NCBI RefSeq assembly: GCF_032854445.1
Contig: NC_088297.1
Coordinates: forward strand, 14,685,335-14,749,334
Source of the DNA: Liolophura sinensis
Taxonomy: Eukaryota; Mollusca; Polyplacophora; Chitonida; Chitonidae
Reading direction: 5' to 3'
DNA length: 64,000 bases
Shown: one piece after another, positions 47,918 through 61,559 of the stretch
How the letters are laid out: every line of letters starts with the position of its first letter
How positions within the stretch are numbered: position 1 is the stretch's first letter
Program-made: the position numbers and the translations under genes
Notes under the pieces: generated by a model
What the model saw: only the letters and a program-made list of their open reading frames with translations
Databases searched by the model: none
Told to the model about the DNA's origin: nothing

Positions 47918-47989
<72 letters not shown>
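47918..47989. repeat. (TA)n microsatellite
   Basis: About 72 bp of TA, immediately after an H1-family copy. Confidence 0.99.
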
Positions 47990-47994
<5 letters not shown>

Positions 47995-49214
47995 GTTCAT
48001 GATGTATGCAGTTATTACTTAATTTGTGCGTATTTTACTTGCTCCCGAATCTCACAAATTAACGTAAGAAAGCTTATAAATTTATCTAATCAGTGGTTGG
48101 GTACATTGGGTTTCCCGTAAGCAGACTTTGACAAGCACCGTGACATAAAATACCTAACAGCAAAATGTCAAATTGAGTATTCGCTGCGGGTTTATATGCT
48201 AAGCAAGGTTTTGGATAACCCGTTATGGCTATATACGCCATTATAATTATATCCTACACACATTACATGTTGTATAATGTCTTTAAATAAACCACAAAAA
48301 TTAATTTTGTAGTTGATCGTTGGTGTTAATTTCTCATTTAGCACATGTAATATTCGTAAGGGCAACGTAATTTCTGTACCAAAATCCAGTATATATGTAA
48401 ATTTTTTGCAACCAACGCTCTACTCAATTTAAATGCTTCACTATCTTAGCGGATTCAGAAGTCCTCTTTTGTTTTCGTAGTTTGAAATCGCTCTGAACAC
48501 TTAATAAAAATTGTTCCAGAGACGGCTGAAGTATTTCGCCTTAGAGAACTTGCTATAAAAGATAAAGCAAGTTTGCATAATAATATCATCATCGACATTT
48601 AATAAACTAACTCCAAAATTTATATTCTCAAAATATTTTATCCCAAGATTATAAAGCCTCTAAAATGTAGATGGGATAAAAATGAAATAAAGAAAACGAC
48701 AATGACACAGAGGGAACCATATTATCTTCATGTAAGCTACTTTACCTGTACTTAAAAATTAGAATGCCCTTATCAAGACCTGAAAGTAAGTACAATAAAG
48801 ACGCAGTCGGTTGTAAGAAAACACTATTGGGAAAAATCAGTCTAGTGTAGTAAATTAGATGCTTTCTGACCCCAAGAGAAATGCAATAAATACAGTTTGC
48901 AAACAAAAGAGCTCCCAACAAACCTCACGGACATTTAACGGGGATGATTCTTCTGTCACTTTTAACATCAAGGAAAATTTGAAACACGATTATACAGATT
49001 ATTTTCGTGCCCAAGGAATTGTAATTGTTGACCAAATGTTGTCCAATTTTTTTATTATTGGCAATATACAGAAAATAATGATTGTCACCTGGCTTTAAAT
49101 TTTGACTTTTAAGTTAGAAATGGCTTTGTGGAATCGGCCCCTGGACTGTGTAAAACAGCCCTCAGAAATAACTGTGAGAAATTTGTTTTGCCCTAGAGTT
49201 AACTAATTAGCGCG

Positions 49215-49450
49215 TGTGTGATTTAATGAGCTCACGGCACCCCACAAGACGTCGGCGAGGCCACATGGGAATTCCACGGACCTGTCGCCGCACAGCCTGC
49301 CCTGAGAGAAGCGATGAGTGACGGCGAGCCGAGTCTCACACGGGGCCGATCCGCCCCATTACGTCTGCCGATCAACCCGGGATAAGGCTTGCAGAGACGC
49401 GCTGTAAGCCCGTCAAGGCAACAGTGGCTTCGTCACGTCGCGACGTACAG
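49215..49450. other. CpG-rich island upstream of the GATA gene
   Basis: High CG density, unique in the window, flanked by AT-rich DNA and 6.5 kb upstream of the first coding exon. On the minus strand a GTGAGC donor-like site lies near 49229-49234. It is an alternative to 51.3-51.8 kb for the unidentified first exon or its promoter. Confidence 0.35.
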
Positions 49451-50124
49451 GTACTAATTGACACAGATAGGAGCGTGTCTTGGCAAAATTCCGAAACCAT
49501 TTAACGTTTTGTAATTTTTCACCCCAAAAAAACTTGAGTATCAGTTTCTCGAAATAATAATAGTCATAATGTCATTTTTTGTAACATTCTCCAAAATCGT
49601 TGAAATTGCGAAATTAAGCAAACAGTCACAAGCGGTAAAATATATTTTGAAAGAAAAATCTAAGCGACGCGGATGCTGGTCATTTTTGTTGTTCAGTTAC
49701 AGATAAATGTAAACAAGACTGGTGTTGTGAAACTGAGAACAAAAAGAATCATATCTCATGACTTGAAATAACGCAACATCAAACAGAGAATTTAACAAAA
49801 AAAGTATCAATGCTACAAAATGATGTCAGACTCACCAAATTAGTCATTTTGAGTTTTAAGTCGCAGTAACACAGGTTGTCGATGTTGGTATATCTGACTA
49901 CTACTACAACAATGGGGTAATAAGGTGACGGCATAATTGTAATCTAGGACACGCTTTATAGATTGGTAGTTCATTTATCGTTCATTAAAACTGACGTAAA
50001 CTAGATACATCAGAAGAATTATGACAAAAAATATGCGTCACCACAAAACAATATTTTCTTCGTACTATGAATACTACATGAATTCCAATTAAGCAGATAA
50101 AGACTCAAGTGTAAATGACATTTA

Positions 50125-50250
50125 AAATTTATTTACCTATTTATTTATTTGATTGGTATTTTACGCCGTACTCAACGCCGGGGGGGGGGGGAACACACGG
50201 CCACCCGCAGGTTACTACCAGACCTTCCCACTTACGGCAGGAGAGGAAGA
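50125..50250 (-). mobile_element. SINE-A, 3' half with G10+ run, reverse
   Basis: ATTTGATTGGTATTTTACGCC, a long G tract, then CCACCCGCAGGTTACTACC and CCTTCCCACTTACGGC. Confidence 0.78.
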
Positions 50251-51252
50251 TTTAAACGCTAATTCATAATTATGCCAAATGGCATGCGCGTACATATACG
50301 TACAACACAGACTTAATTTATGAACTTTGCAGTTGGATATATGAACAGTTGCAATCAAACCGCAACTGAGATACACATTTTGATTCATGATTAATTATGA
50401 ACTAGCAGGGTATACAAAATGTGGATGCTGATTTATTTTATACACATATAAAAAGATCACTGAAAACTGGTCCTTGCTTCTCAACACATGAGTCTGTCTT
50501 GATTTCTTACTTGATATACTTTCTTAAGTATTTTGTGGTTTGTCTTAAACGTTGTTTCTGGAAATTGATGTTAGTGACCTGGTACATCCACTAAGGTTGG
50601 TGGCTGTATGGTACACAAATGTCTGTATCGACACCTATACATAGATTTCAATATCTTTAAGTATCTATTTACAAGGTCCTGCGAGAACTTCTCTGTCAAG
50701 GAAAATATATCAGAGAACACGAGCGACGGAATATTTTATGTCATTTCGTATGGTTATGATTTTATCTATTCACGCTGTACCAGTATCTGCATAACAATCG
50801 CAAATGGTGTGTACGCTATCAGTGTAAATAATCATACCTGGAATAAGCCAAGCCGTTCTGACACTGTTTTAACGTACGTGTCATTTAAATGGTTATTACG
50901 GCAACACCTTAGCATAAGGATGGGATGTGAACTGCGATCGGGTTGGGGGGTCCTTATCATGTGATACTTTTTGGTTTAATGATAAATATTATCCCTGCGG
51001 ACATTTTTACCCGGGTTAGTGTTATTTAGAAACAGTAGCCGATTACACGAAACCTTTTCTGACTAAAGTCAACGGCTTAACCAGAATTTGATGAAATGAA
51101 CTAAACACTACGTATGAACCTATTGAAGTTTTACAAATTTGCATTTATAGACTCACTGTACATTAGTAAATAAGGAGAGAGAAAAAAAAATAAACGTTAA
51201 GCTTCTTGGAGGATGGGCCTACAGGCAATGATTTGGGTAAAGAACAACTAAC

Positions 51253-51790
51253 CTTGATGCCTCTCAGCTCCTGGATGGATACCCAATCAGATATCAATGA
51301 CGTTATTATCGATCCGCTATCAGCTAGCAGCTTGACAAGACGATAGTCCCGTGCGGAAACTCTGTGTGCAAATTGCCTTATCCCAGCGCGATGTCGAGTG
51401 ATAAACTTCCTCAATGGCGGTAATCTACCAACAACTTCGCTATCTAATCAAAAGTTAGGGTTTTTTTTGAAATCGTGATAGTCTCCCTCTCTCTCTTTCT
51501 CTGTTTCTGCCTCTCTCTCTCTCTCTGAGCATCGGTACGTCAGTAGGCTGGGTGTAAAATGACTGATCTGACTGCTTTCGAAGATTCAGAGGGTACTAAC
51601 ATTAACATGGGCTCGCACGCGACAAGCCTTGCAGGTTAAAGCGATCTGATTGGTCGAGGCGAAAGAGGAGCTACAATCCGAGCACGTGGGAAAAGAGGCC
51701 ATTTACCAGAATCACAACCGTGTCTTCGAACTCTCAGTATGGAAGCTGTGGCGGTGGGGAGGGATCCCTAGCAGGGTGGGGGAGGTTTGG
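51253..51790 (-). promoter_or_regulatory. Candidate promoter and non-coding first exon for the GATA gene
   Basis: Reading the minus strand: CACGTG E-box (51683-51688), CCAAT box (51649-51653), a GA-rich tract (51481-51528), then a GC-balanced stretch with AGATAG and TGATAG sites, ending in ATCAAG|GTTAGT, a plausible donor (51247-51252). It lies 8.5 kb upstream of the acceptor at 42703, which demands an upstream exon. There is no TATA box. This is inference from motif order and position only. Confidence 0.3.
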
Positions 51791-52464
51791 TGGAGGGGAA
51801 CAGAGTAGCACCTTTAAGACTATCTTAGACTATCACTACACTAAAATAATTCTTACGCCACTAAAAACTAAGGGCTTCATCTAATTTAATACCAAGGTAT
51901 ACACGTTTCAGATTTGGAACAGATACTTGGGCTGACTATAATATGTGAACAGCTATACTTACATTTCAATTCCTTAACAATTATATACACATTTGTTTTT
52001 TTACCAAAACATCTATAAAACAACATTTTTATTTCCGGATTAGTAGCTTACATTAATAACATGTAAGAGGGTGGGTACAAAGAATATTACCCACAAGAAT
52101 GAGTTTAAAATTCTGAATTTAGCACACGAGGAAACAAGCAGAATAATATCTGAAAAGAAAAAAAATAGTTGAGTTACTGGTTGCATAACATTTGTGTTAG
52201 CAACCGATGTTGATTTATTTACAAACGCCGAACTCAGTATTGAACTATTATCAGAAAGCCTTCAGTTTCATATGGACAAGCTAATGACAAGCTAGTGATA
52301 CTGACTGTCACATGCAATCGTCCATGTTTCCATTTATATTCCCTTATTTATGTTTATTTGTACAATATTATTACCAGTACAGGTGTGTATGTCTATATCC
52401 ATGTTTCAGAGCACACTGTTGGTGATTAACGCTTTCTTTTAAGCCTCGACATACATACATATAT

Positions 52465-52545
52465 TACAAAGACCAATGCAGCAAAGAGAGAAAACCAGAG
52501 CTGCGAGGGCAGTGTGATAATTGGGAAATAGCCAATTTAATGATT
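52465..52545 (+). repeat. Family D1, 5' fragment
   Basis: ACAAAGACCAATGCAGC, GAGCTGCGAGGGCAGTGTGA. Confidence 0.6.
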
Positions 52546-53799
52546 ACTTTAATGGACAAATTAAAATAATTCAAAGTTTTTTTACTGGGACAAATAATAA
52601 AAGAGGAAGAAAGTGTCATCCTGAGATACAGCTATATGCTCTGGCGGTTGGCTACGACGAGTTTTGTTGAACAACTTAACTTAGACTGACGTAAATATAA
52701 ACAGTCGTAAATAACATAGAATACTGAATGTCCACCGGTGTATAAATATAGATATACGTATGTGAAGTCAACTTGTCAATTATAACACTGCGTGTTGTCG
52801 TACAGACTAAAACACTTCCACATGTGCGTATATGAGTTTAAGTTGATGCTGCAATAGCCATCTCTAAACCAAATTAACGAAGTAGCCGGGATCTCGGGCA
52901 TCTTTAAGACTATATAACTCTAGCAACATATATATGACTGACTTTAAAGTCTTACTTCAATACTTTGTTAGCTCTTTGATGGTTTGTGTAGAACGTTGTT
53001 ATGGAATTTAGTCCTCCGATTATGACGACTGACATGTTTGTTTAAACGCCTAGATGTTGATATATATGTAAAGAATACTTGCGCTTTGCTTCTCAATAGA
53101 ATTATATAGTGTTGAATGCTATACTCTTAATATTTAACATTGAAATTCACATGAAACCATAAAACACATGAAAACACCAAAATTTCAGCGATGCTTTTTG
53201 TCCAACTCCCCCTATGTGACGGTTATATGTAAGCTAAATTTTGTTTTTCGTGTATTTTTTTTGGGGGGGGGGAGGGGGCAACATCGTGTGCATTTCTAAA
53301 ATTATTATAATCTTCGTTTTGGAGTATACTTTCATGAAACTTCTATATCCTCTGGTGATATACACAATTGCATCGATACTGATGTATCTGGACAAAGAGT
53401 TTTCTGTACATATGTTTTTCAGTTTTGCCAATTAAAAACCTCTCCTAACTCGGCTAAACGTGTACTACAAAGAATTGCGGTATTACAGGGAAAAGCAGTA
53501 AGATACGAGAGTAAAACATAGCTCCTTACAAAGAAAAAATGACGTCACGGAGGTTATAACTAGTATAATAAATCAACAATGTTGAAAGGATAGCGTTGAT
53601 GAGCTTTTTAAGATTAAACACTTTGATATTTTATAAACACAGTATACACTTGATTCTGGGCTTTCAAGCGGCGGATAACAAGTCCGCTTACTCATAAATT
53701 GCGTAAATGACAGGGGTATATCGAATGTACACTTCTGTAAATGTACACAAAATATTTATTCTTTATTTGCTTCCATTTCAAAGGTCGTCCTAAGGTATA

Positions 53800-54020
53800 G
53801 GAGTGTCTAGACGGTGATGGAAGCTTGTCTGCTCCGGAGGAACTCTGGGCCAACGAGCTGCTCCCAGCGAGGTCCTCGCTCCCTATATACCCGAAGAGAA
53901 CCCGAAACTCTCCGTCTCGCCTACACGCCCGGCGCGAGAGTTGTAAATTTTTGACATGGGTACTATTTTTCACAGGCGGACTGTCAAGCGTTATCAGGCT
54001 GGGGCGGTTTGGTATAGCTA
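53800..54020 (-). other. GC-richer block with TATA-like motif on minus strand
   Basis: On the minus strand GGGTATATAGGGAGCG (around 53882-53893) lies in GC-rich surroundings, a possible TATA promoter. No clear splice donor follows, so it is a weaker candidate than 51.3-51.8 kb for GATA exon 1. Confidence 0.2.
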
Positions 54021-54894
54021 CCCCTGTCCACATCATTAACAGGTGACAGTTTTGAGTTGTCCCGAATCGAGATTAACGCCAAGGCGATGTTTCGCGTGAT
54101 TTAGTGCGGTGAAATCAGTTGAGCTGGTGATAAAGTCACGTACCATTTAGATGGTTGGTGGAGATTTCTTTCCACTGGTTTTTGTGGGTGGTTCGTGTAC
54201 AAGGAACCAGAAAGCGTATCAGTGAACTTAATTCTACGATAACATAGAGACCCTTTTTCATCAGAAACAACATTTAATAATGAAACCTTAAAAACCGCAC
54301 GCTGTAAAAGTTCGAAACAGGACAACTTTCACGTTATTTAGAACTTTAATTTCTAAATAACAATAAAACTAATAATAATTAAAAAAAAACAAAAAAAAAA
54401 ACACAAAGTAAGAATATGAAACATTGTTGGAGTTCTTACTATGTAAATGTAATGAACTACTACTTACTATGTAAGAATGGACTGATGAATGCAATGGCAG
54501 TTTAAGCATTTTTTTGGGAAATGCAGACCTCGAACACAAACAGGGTTCAAACCAAATTTAATTATAATCGTATCTGCCTGCCTCTTTTCTAAAGTGTGAA
54601 TGGTTTGAACTATTGACTTTGTTTTGAACTGGGGAAACTGATAATATAAGTTTATTACCAAAACATGGCTAATTGGATGAACGAAGTAATTGAAGCAGAC
54701 TTAAAATGTTCCATTACAACTTTTTCACGGTTTGACTGTAAGAACGACAATTACAAGAATTCAAACCTTGGCAGTTTTACGACATAACCTTATGACAATC
54801 GTCACAACAGCAGATGTGTGACATGTTTTTACAAGTATTTGGTGCCTGTACCCTGCCCCCAACTTCTGCTTAAGCGGAATGAGGTAAAAATGCA

Positions 54895-55115
54895 TTGTTT
54901 ATTTATTGGTGTTTTACGCCATAATCAAGTAAAAATCACAGACAAATGTGGCCAGCATTATGGTAGGAGGAAAGCCAGTGGAAATCCACGACCATCTACA
55001 GGTTGCTGCAAGGCCTACTCATGCAGAGAAAGAGATAGAGGCAGTTACATGAGCTGGACTTGAACTCACAACGATCGCACCGACGAGAGGCTCCTGAGTC
55101 ATTGGGCTGTGCCAG
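54895..55115 (-). mobile_element. SINE-A, diverged full-length, reverse
   Basis: Tail GTTTATTTATTGGTGTTTTACG, core CCACGACCATCTACAGGTTG, B box GGACTTGAACTCAC, head GAGTCATTGGGCTGTGCC. Head-to-head with the next copy. Confidence 0.82.
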
Positions 55116-55189
55116 TACGTTCACTATGCGCGAAGATACCGGGTAACCTCAGGAAATATACTGCGCAATATTGTCCTTTGTGTATAATA

Positions 55190-55405
55190 AAGTGTGGCCG
55201 ACGGGGTTAGCGTGCAAGCGCGATGCAATAACCCACAAGCCTCACCAACCCGGCCGCCGTGAGTTCAAGTCGAGCTCATGCTGGCTTCCCCTCAGGCCGT
55301 ACATGGTTGTGGACTTTTCCCGGGCTCTGTCCGGTTTCCTCCCACCATAATGCTGGTCACCGTCATGTAAGTGAAATGTTCTCGAAAACACCAATAAAAA
55401 AAATA
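55190..55405 (+). mobile_element. SINE-A, diverged full-length
   Basis: Head TGGCCGACGGGGTTAGCGTG, B box GAGTTCAAGTCG, core and tail ending CACCAATAAAAAAAAT. Confidence 0.82.
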
Positions 55406-55409
55406 TAAT

Positions 55410-58050
55410 AAACTATATTAATAAGCCATGACTATTGCACATGGCCATATGGAGTTATTGAATTTCGCCTTTTTCAATCGACAAAAATTCATTGTGGATT
55501 TTATTTCAGCAGTATAAGTGCTTAACCTTATGCCTCTTCTAGACAAGAAGAGCACATCACCGTTGTTGTTGGCAGAGATATATACAATAAAATATACAGC
55601 TAAACTAGCACTTTACTTAATATGAACATATATGGATATTTTGATGACGTATTTTATATTTATGTGTAAAAAATGTTAAGAATCAGAGACCGAATTTTAA
55701 AGAATAAAAAAGTATTTTTAAGAATGTAGAAGCATCGGCCTATGTTGACACAAAATCACCAATATACTACTGTATAAGCATCATATAACGATGCATTCAC
55801 ATAACGGGTATTAGGATATTGACAATGTGTAAAGAAAACATCGGCTGACATTCCATGACAAATCCACGTGTTATATACGCACAATGATATCCAATTCCTG
55901 GCTATAGCAGGCTTATTACACATTCTGGCAGTTTTATTGTTACTGACAAACGAAGTATTATAAGTGTGTATTGAAGCTGCCTTGTTTGGTGTTGTCATGT
56001 GTTTGTACGGCAATACCTGTCACGTGCTTTAATAACCGTTATTGCATACATAACAGTACCTGGGAGTTGACGAGTATAATTATCAAACAACGCATGGCAG
56101 AGCAGTGTATGTTCAGTTTGCAATGTTGTCAACTAATGAATAATAAAAACACCAATACAGCGAGCGGTTGAAAAACACGGCCCCAGAGTACTTCTTTTTT
56201 TGAAAATTTATTTTCAAATTACTGAAATCTTTAATTTGTAATTATTTGATTCTATCTTATAGGGCTGGATCCCCTTATGCATATGTGTATATAGGTTTTT
56301 AAGGCTACAAAGATGAATTCATTCACAGCCATAAAAATACGTTGGTGTTTAGGAAATCTAAGAAAGATATTAAATTTACATACACTTGAGGGCAATGTGT
56401 CCGAAACTCGGGTGTTAGACATATAAAATAAATAAAGCAGAAAGGTGGTTAAAATTTTTAAAGGTCTACACTTAAGACACTTAATTGTTTACCTATCATA
56501 TTTACTATGCAGATTCATTTTTGACGCCTTATTGGAATGAATGCCATAAAAACCATAAAATCAACATTTCTATATATGTAGAAAGAATCTTTTGACTTTG
56601 TTCTTTTTCTGTTTAAGGGGGTTAAATCCGTAAATCACACACGTATGCTCACAGAGTCCTTATAACCACAGGTGACAATATACATTTCGCCTTTGGGTCA
56701 ACAATGACGTAACGGATGACGTAACAACAAGAAACCGTTACCCCGAGGATGATACTTCCCAAGTATACGAGTCTAAATATGTCCAAGGCAGAATAATTGG
56801 TTGGGGGTGGATGTATAGGTTGGGAGGGATAGGTGATATACCTGTAACAACAGCCTGACAAGTGTTGTCAAATATAGCTTACAAATGAAAATAAAAGCAC
56901 TCTTCAAATTCATAAATATTACATGTGATGCACAGATAAACCTGAGTTTGTCCATCATGCCTTTTTATTTCCATATAAATCTTGACGCTATGGGGTAGGG
57001 GAGCGTCTAAGTTTTTTCTGTTTAAGCATTTACACGAAATAAAACCCTAAGCGAGGTAATCTGATAATAGGCCGTATTTCAGTGGTTACGCGTGACGATT
57101 TGCCAACCATCACACAGTCGTCTCACTGTTTCCATACACTGAATATCGACAATGACACTATACTGGTCTTGCGCCAAAAAATATATATAACCAAATATGT
57201 TATAAAAAAAATTATCATCGCCATCATAAACAAAGAGCTGCCTCTTGGGATATCTAATTATCAGCTGTTGTATAAATTGATATACAGAGTGAACAGACTG
57301 GTAAGTACACGTGTTACCAATTATATGTAAACGGATGTTTATGCCTACATTTTGTACTTCATCCAAGGACCTTAAGCTGTATAGGAGAAACAACTACTTT
57401 CTAGCCAAAAAATATATATACAGTTTGGTTTATTGTTGACATCTGGTGACAGCAACAAACTTGTTTAAACATGAAATATTGAGCTCTTAATGCATTTCCA
57501 TTATTTGTTATTCCTCTAACATATCTGCTACTCTGTTCGGCTTTATAATAAATGGTAATTAATAGAGCTGGAATACACAACGTATATACGTATAATACAC
57601 AACGTGTACATATACACGTACACTGTACATGTCAGGGTTCACACGGGGCTTGTTAACCTTCAAAAGCCTGGAATTAAAATGTAAATTTTCCAGACCTTAA
57701 AAAGCCTGAAATATCCGGATTTTTTGTAGGTAGACCACGAAACGCTTTGATATTGTATGCGTATTATATGTGTGTGCAAAAACTAAGCTGAACTCCAGTG
57801 TAAAGTCATGATAGTATATATGCAAGCATTCTCACGAAGAAATTTATTTTCCCATATCTTTGAATGGAACTGCTTAATGCGCTGATTCAGCTAATTACGT
57901 TTATTTTAAATTGCTTTAAACTCGCATAAGTGTGGAATATTCATACCAAGAGATCTGGAAAAATGTGAATTTCGAATGTGGAAAAACGTCTCGAAAAAGT
58001 TTGGAAATTTGAAATCTTAAAAGCTTACGCACATTATCGTACACACGCAT
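55410..58050. other. Non-coding stretch
   Basis: AT-rich with one reverse D1 copy. Nothing else recognised. Confidence 0.55.
57010..57135 (-). repeat. Family D1, 5' part, reverse
   Basis: GTTTAAGCATTTACACG, GAGGTAATCTGATAATAGGCC and GTGGTTACGCGTGACGATTT. Confidence 0.75.
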
Positions 58051-58054
58051 GCCG

Positions 58055-58720
58055 GCAACACTGATATATATGTTTGGCGTAAATCCCTAAACACCCATTC
58101 ATTCATTCTAAAACACATATACACGATGTAAAACCCTAAACATTCATTCATCCATAAAAACACATATATGCACGACGTAAAACCCTAAACATTCACTCAT
58201 TCATTCTAACACATATATGTGCCACGTAAATCCCTAAACATTCATTCATTCATTCTACAACATATATGCACGACGTAAAACCCTAAACATTCACTCATTC
58301 ATTCTAACACATATATGTGCGACGCAAAACCCTAAACATTCATTCATTCATTATAACACATATATGTGCGACATAAAACACCAAACATTCACTCATTCAT
58401 TCTAACACATATATGTGCCACGTAAAACCTTTAAACATTCATTCATTCTAACACATATATGTGCGACGTAAAACCCTAAACATTCATTCATTCATTCTAA
58501 CACATATATGTGCGACGTAAAACCCTAAACATTCACTCATTCATTATAACACATATATGTGCGACGTAAAACATTCACTCATTCATTCTAGCACACGTAT
58601 GTGCGACGTAAAACCCGAAACATTCACTCATCCATTCAAACACATATATGTGCGACGTAAAACCCAAAACATTCACTCATTCTTTCTAACACTTATATGC
58701 ATTACATAATGCTGAAGGTA
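58055..58720. repeat. 49-bp tandem array, about 13 copies
   Basis: Unit contains ACACATATATGTGCGACGTA, AAACCCTAAACATTC and (A/C)TCATTCATTCTA. Period 49 between 58461 and 58510. GCGACGTAAAACCC + CATTCATTC resembles the 3' tail of the SINE-B type. Confidence 0.92.
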
Positions 58721-58789
58721 TATATCCTCCCAAAGCAAAGAGGTTCATCAGTAATTCTTTATGTCCTGAAACCTTTACGTAAGTGTCAG

Positions 58790-59170
58790 GGAGAACGTAA
58801 TAAGGCCGCGGTTTTTGTGTTTTAAGAGCTCTCTTGGCGTAGTTACAGCGGCGGTTTTATGGCCTCTCCAGAGCATCGACCCTTACATTTTGGGACCAGC
58901 AGGATATATCTAGAATACCATCGGGACACCGCCACTTTTACAACTTATAAAGTGAGAGAAATGGTCTGTTTGTTTGCGTTGTGTTGTGACACCGTCGAAA
59001 GAGGAGATGAGAGCAGGCCTGAGTGTATTAAACGGCTGGAATGCTGCGGTCTGGGTGAACTTTTCTTGGGTACGGCATATAGACGCTTTCCCGCTCCCCC
59101 ACACCCACACCCTGGGTTGGGAAGCAAAGAGCTTATCTGGTCTCAGAAGTAGGCAGTTTATTCCCGCGGT
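58790..59170. other. GC-richer unique block with overlapping open frames on both strands
   Basis: Frames are open on plus (58859-59152) and minus (58910-59200), neither resembling a known protein. Balanced composition and lack of repeat match make it a candidate conserved element or exon of an unknown gene; the both-strand openness argues against reading either as coding. Confidence 0.22.
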
Positions 59171-59524
59171 ACACACAAGAGACCACGTGGTGCTTATCAA
59201 AATGACAATTAATAACAGTGGCTAGGAATTGTTTGCCAACTCTGTACACCTGCTTGTTGCTATAATTGTCATTTATTTTCTGCCAATGGGATACTTAGAC
59301 GTGATTCATTGCGGAGTTGTTGACTTCATTTCCTAACTTCCGCTCTGATCGCCGTATATCAGGCCTTTGTTTTTGTTATTTGTCTCCTTAAACCAAAGGT
59401 TACCCTCATATAGGTATACTGTGAGGCACTGACGTATTGGAATCGGACTGCGTGACAGATGTTTGGGATAAAGGTATATACATCACACAAAAAAACACGA
59501 TAAATATATTGGGAAAGAAACTAT

Positions 59525-59830
59525 ATAATAAAAGACTGGCAGCATGGAGTGTAAAACCAGAGCATCGACGACAGTGCGTGTGATAATTGGCAGATGGTCA
59601 CGCGTAACCGGTGAAATACGGTCTCATCAATTTACATCGGTTATGGTTTTTATTTCAAATCTCCAAGGTGCATGCTAAAAAGTAGCAATGTACACTTCCC
59701 CTAGCATCATGGCTTAAGCCGAATTATGTAAACAAATATGCAGTAGTGTTAATGACAATTTATCATCAGACATCACGGATCTAGAGTTACTGAAAATCCG
59801 TGTTGCCATCACATTTAACATTTAAACATT
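59525..59830 (+). repeat. Family D1, long copy
   Basis: Follows the 8465 copy over its whole length: AAAAGACTGGCAGCATGG, CACGCGTAACCGGTGAAATA, CTAGCATCATGGCTTAAGCC, GTTGCCATCACATTTAACA. Confidence 0.8.
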
Positions 59831-60389
59831 TTTACAATGAACAGACATCGTCACAACGCTTTAAAGGAATGTCTCAAATCATAAAATCCCCTCATTTTAA
59901 AAATCTAAGCACCAAGTTGAACATTTGCATGCCAATCGTGGTCCATAAAAGACCGCTCCAGATCTATATTCGTAAGGCCCATTTTTGAAACAGCCTAAAA
60001 AAACTAATACCCCCAAAATATGTAAGACATGGTATATACAGAACACATATATATGAATAGTAAACAAAACAGGTAAAACGTATTATGAGAGAAGTAGCCA
60101 ATAGTTTTCAGCGATGCAGGGAAGACAGGCAATATTTTAGGCATGACACCCAGTTCGAATTTGGAAAGTCCGTCAATAATTTCCAAGTCTAATGCAAACA
60201 TAGGTATTCCAGTCTGAAGCCTAAAAGAGCTTCTAACAAACCGCTTTGTCCATGCAGTTAGTCGGATCAGAGTTTGAGTCGTATGTCTATATACAGAACA
60301 CAAGTTGTAGGTCCGGCTGTTCTTTCTACCACCTTCTTCATATTCTGCAGCTTCGGTAAATAAGTCACCGAGCTAAAAAAAATGTGTAA

Positions 60390-60555
60390 GCTGCTACTTT
60401 TTAAACATGGATATTAACAGTTATAGAATAAAACCCTAACTCAGGTACAATGATAAAAGGCCTTATTTCACTGGTTACGCGTGACCATATGCCAACTATC
60501 ACACTGTCGTCACTGCTCTTGCTTTACACTCGATGTCACAAGTCTTTTAGTGTGT
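60390..60555 (-). repeat. Family D1, 5' half, reverse
   Basis: Reverse of AAAACC..TTTATT then GGTTACGCGTGACCATATGCC and ACAAGTCTTTTA mark the family's first 150 bp. Confidence 0.75.
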
Positions 60556-61062
60556 GGTTTCTTTCCAGATATATTTATCTGTTCTTTATGTGATGTATAC
60601 CCTTATCCTTATCCCAAGCATCTCCATGTTTTACTGTCCATGCTCTAGTCTTTTATAATGTAATAAGACATAACTTCATGGTTATATACATATACAGGAA
60701 AACAAATACAGCCTCCGTAATCTAATAGTCGATCGCAAGACCATGCTATACAGCCCATAATCCAGCCACAAGTACTTGTATACGAATTTGTAAGGAATTT
60801 AGAATTTTACTCATGTAGACGCCATCCTGTGGCGAGAGACGATGTTTCGCTATAGACACCCCTGTTTTCAATGACGGCCGCGCTCGCGAAGTCCGTGCCG
60901 TCAGTGTCTGGTTCATGAAACCGTATCCGCCAATTAGGACAGCTCCATAGCAGGCGATTTAACAAAATGTCAAACGTGATAAAACATTCATCCAAAAATT
61001 TTACAATCAACATACTAGGTCCAAAGCCACAAGTGATTCTCTTCATCAGAATCAACCGTTTA

Positions 61063-61260
<198 letters not shown>

Positions 61261-61559
61261 GAATAGCCTGTATTCCGTGTTTAAAATATACATATATAGT
61301 GTTATCAATCCGATTCAGTTACGATGAAGTCAAACTATACATGTATACATTCTAAAGGTATGCAAACTTAGTAAAAGCATGTTTCATATTTTATTCAAAA
61401 CGATTCGCCGACTTCTAAAACATTAAGTTACATGTTTAGTTATAAACACCTAAAATACAAATTTGTTCATGAATGTTTTCCAAACGACTGAATGCATGGC
61501 TTGTGAATACGATCTGAGCTTGAGTGCATATTATCTGATCATTTCACCGTTATGCCGAC

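Larger units (their letters stand above)
42703..51252 (-). other. Region upstream of the first coding exon (probable intron 1)
   Basis: No coding exon recognised. Contents: a pair of ~180-bp direct repeats (43292-43487 and 43902-44078), hairpin-family copies (44195-44330; 47513-47900), a diverged repeat at 44815-44950, an AP-1-like motif cluster (46068-46179), a SINE-A tail (46205-46290), poly(A) at 47371-47407, a (TA)n tract (47918-47989), a GC-rich island (49215-49450) and a SINE-A copy (50125-50250). Whether it is intron depends on where exon 1 lies. Confidence 0.4.

Noticed and set aside
58859-59225. Overlapping frames on both strands as a gene
   Set aside because: Neither translation resembles a protein family; openness on both strands follows from local composition.
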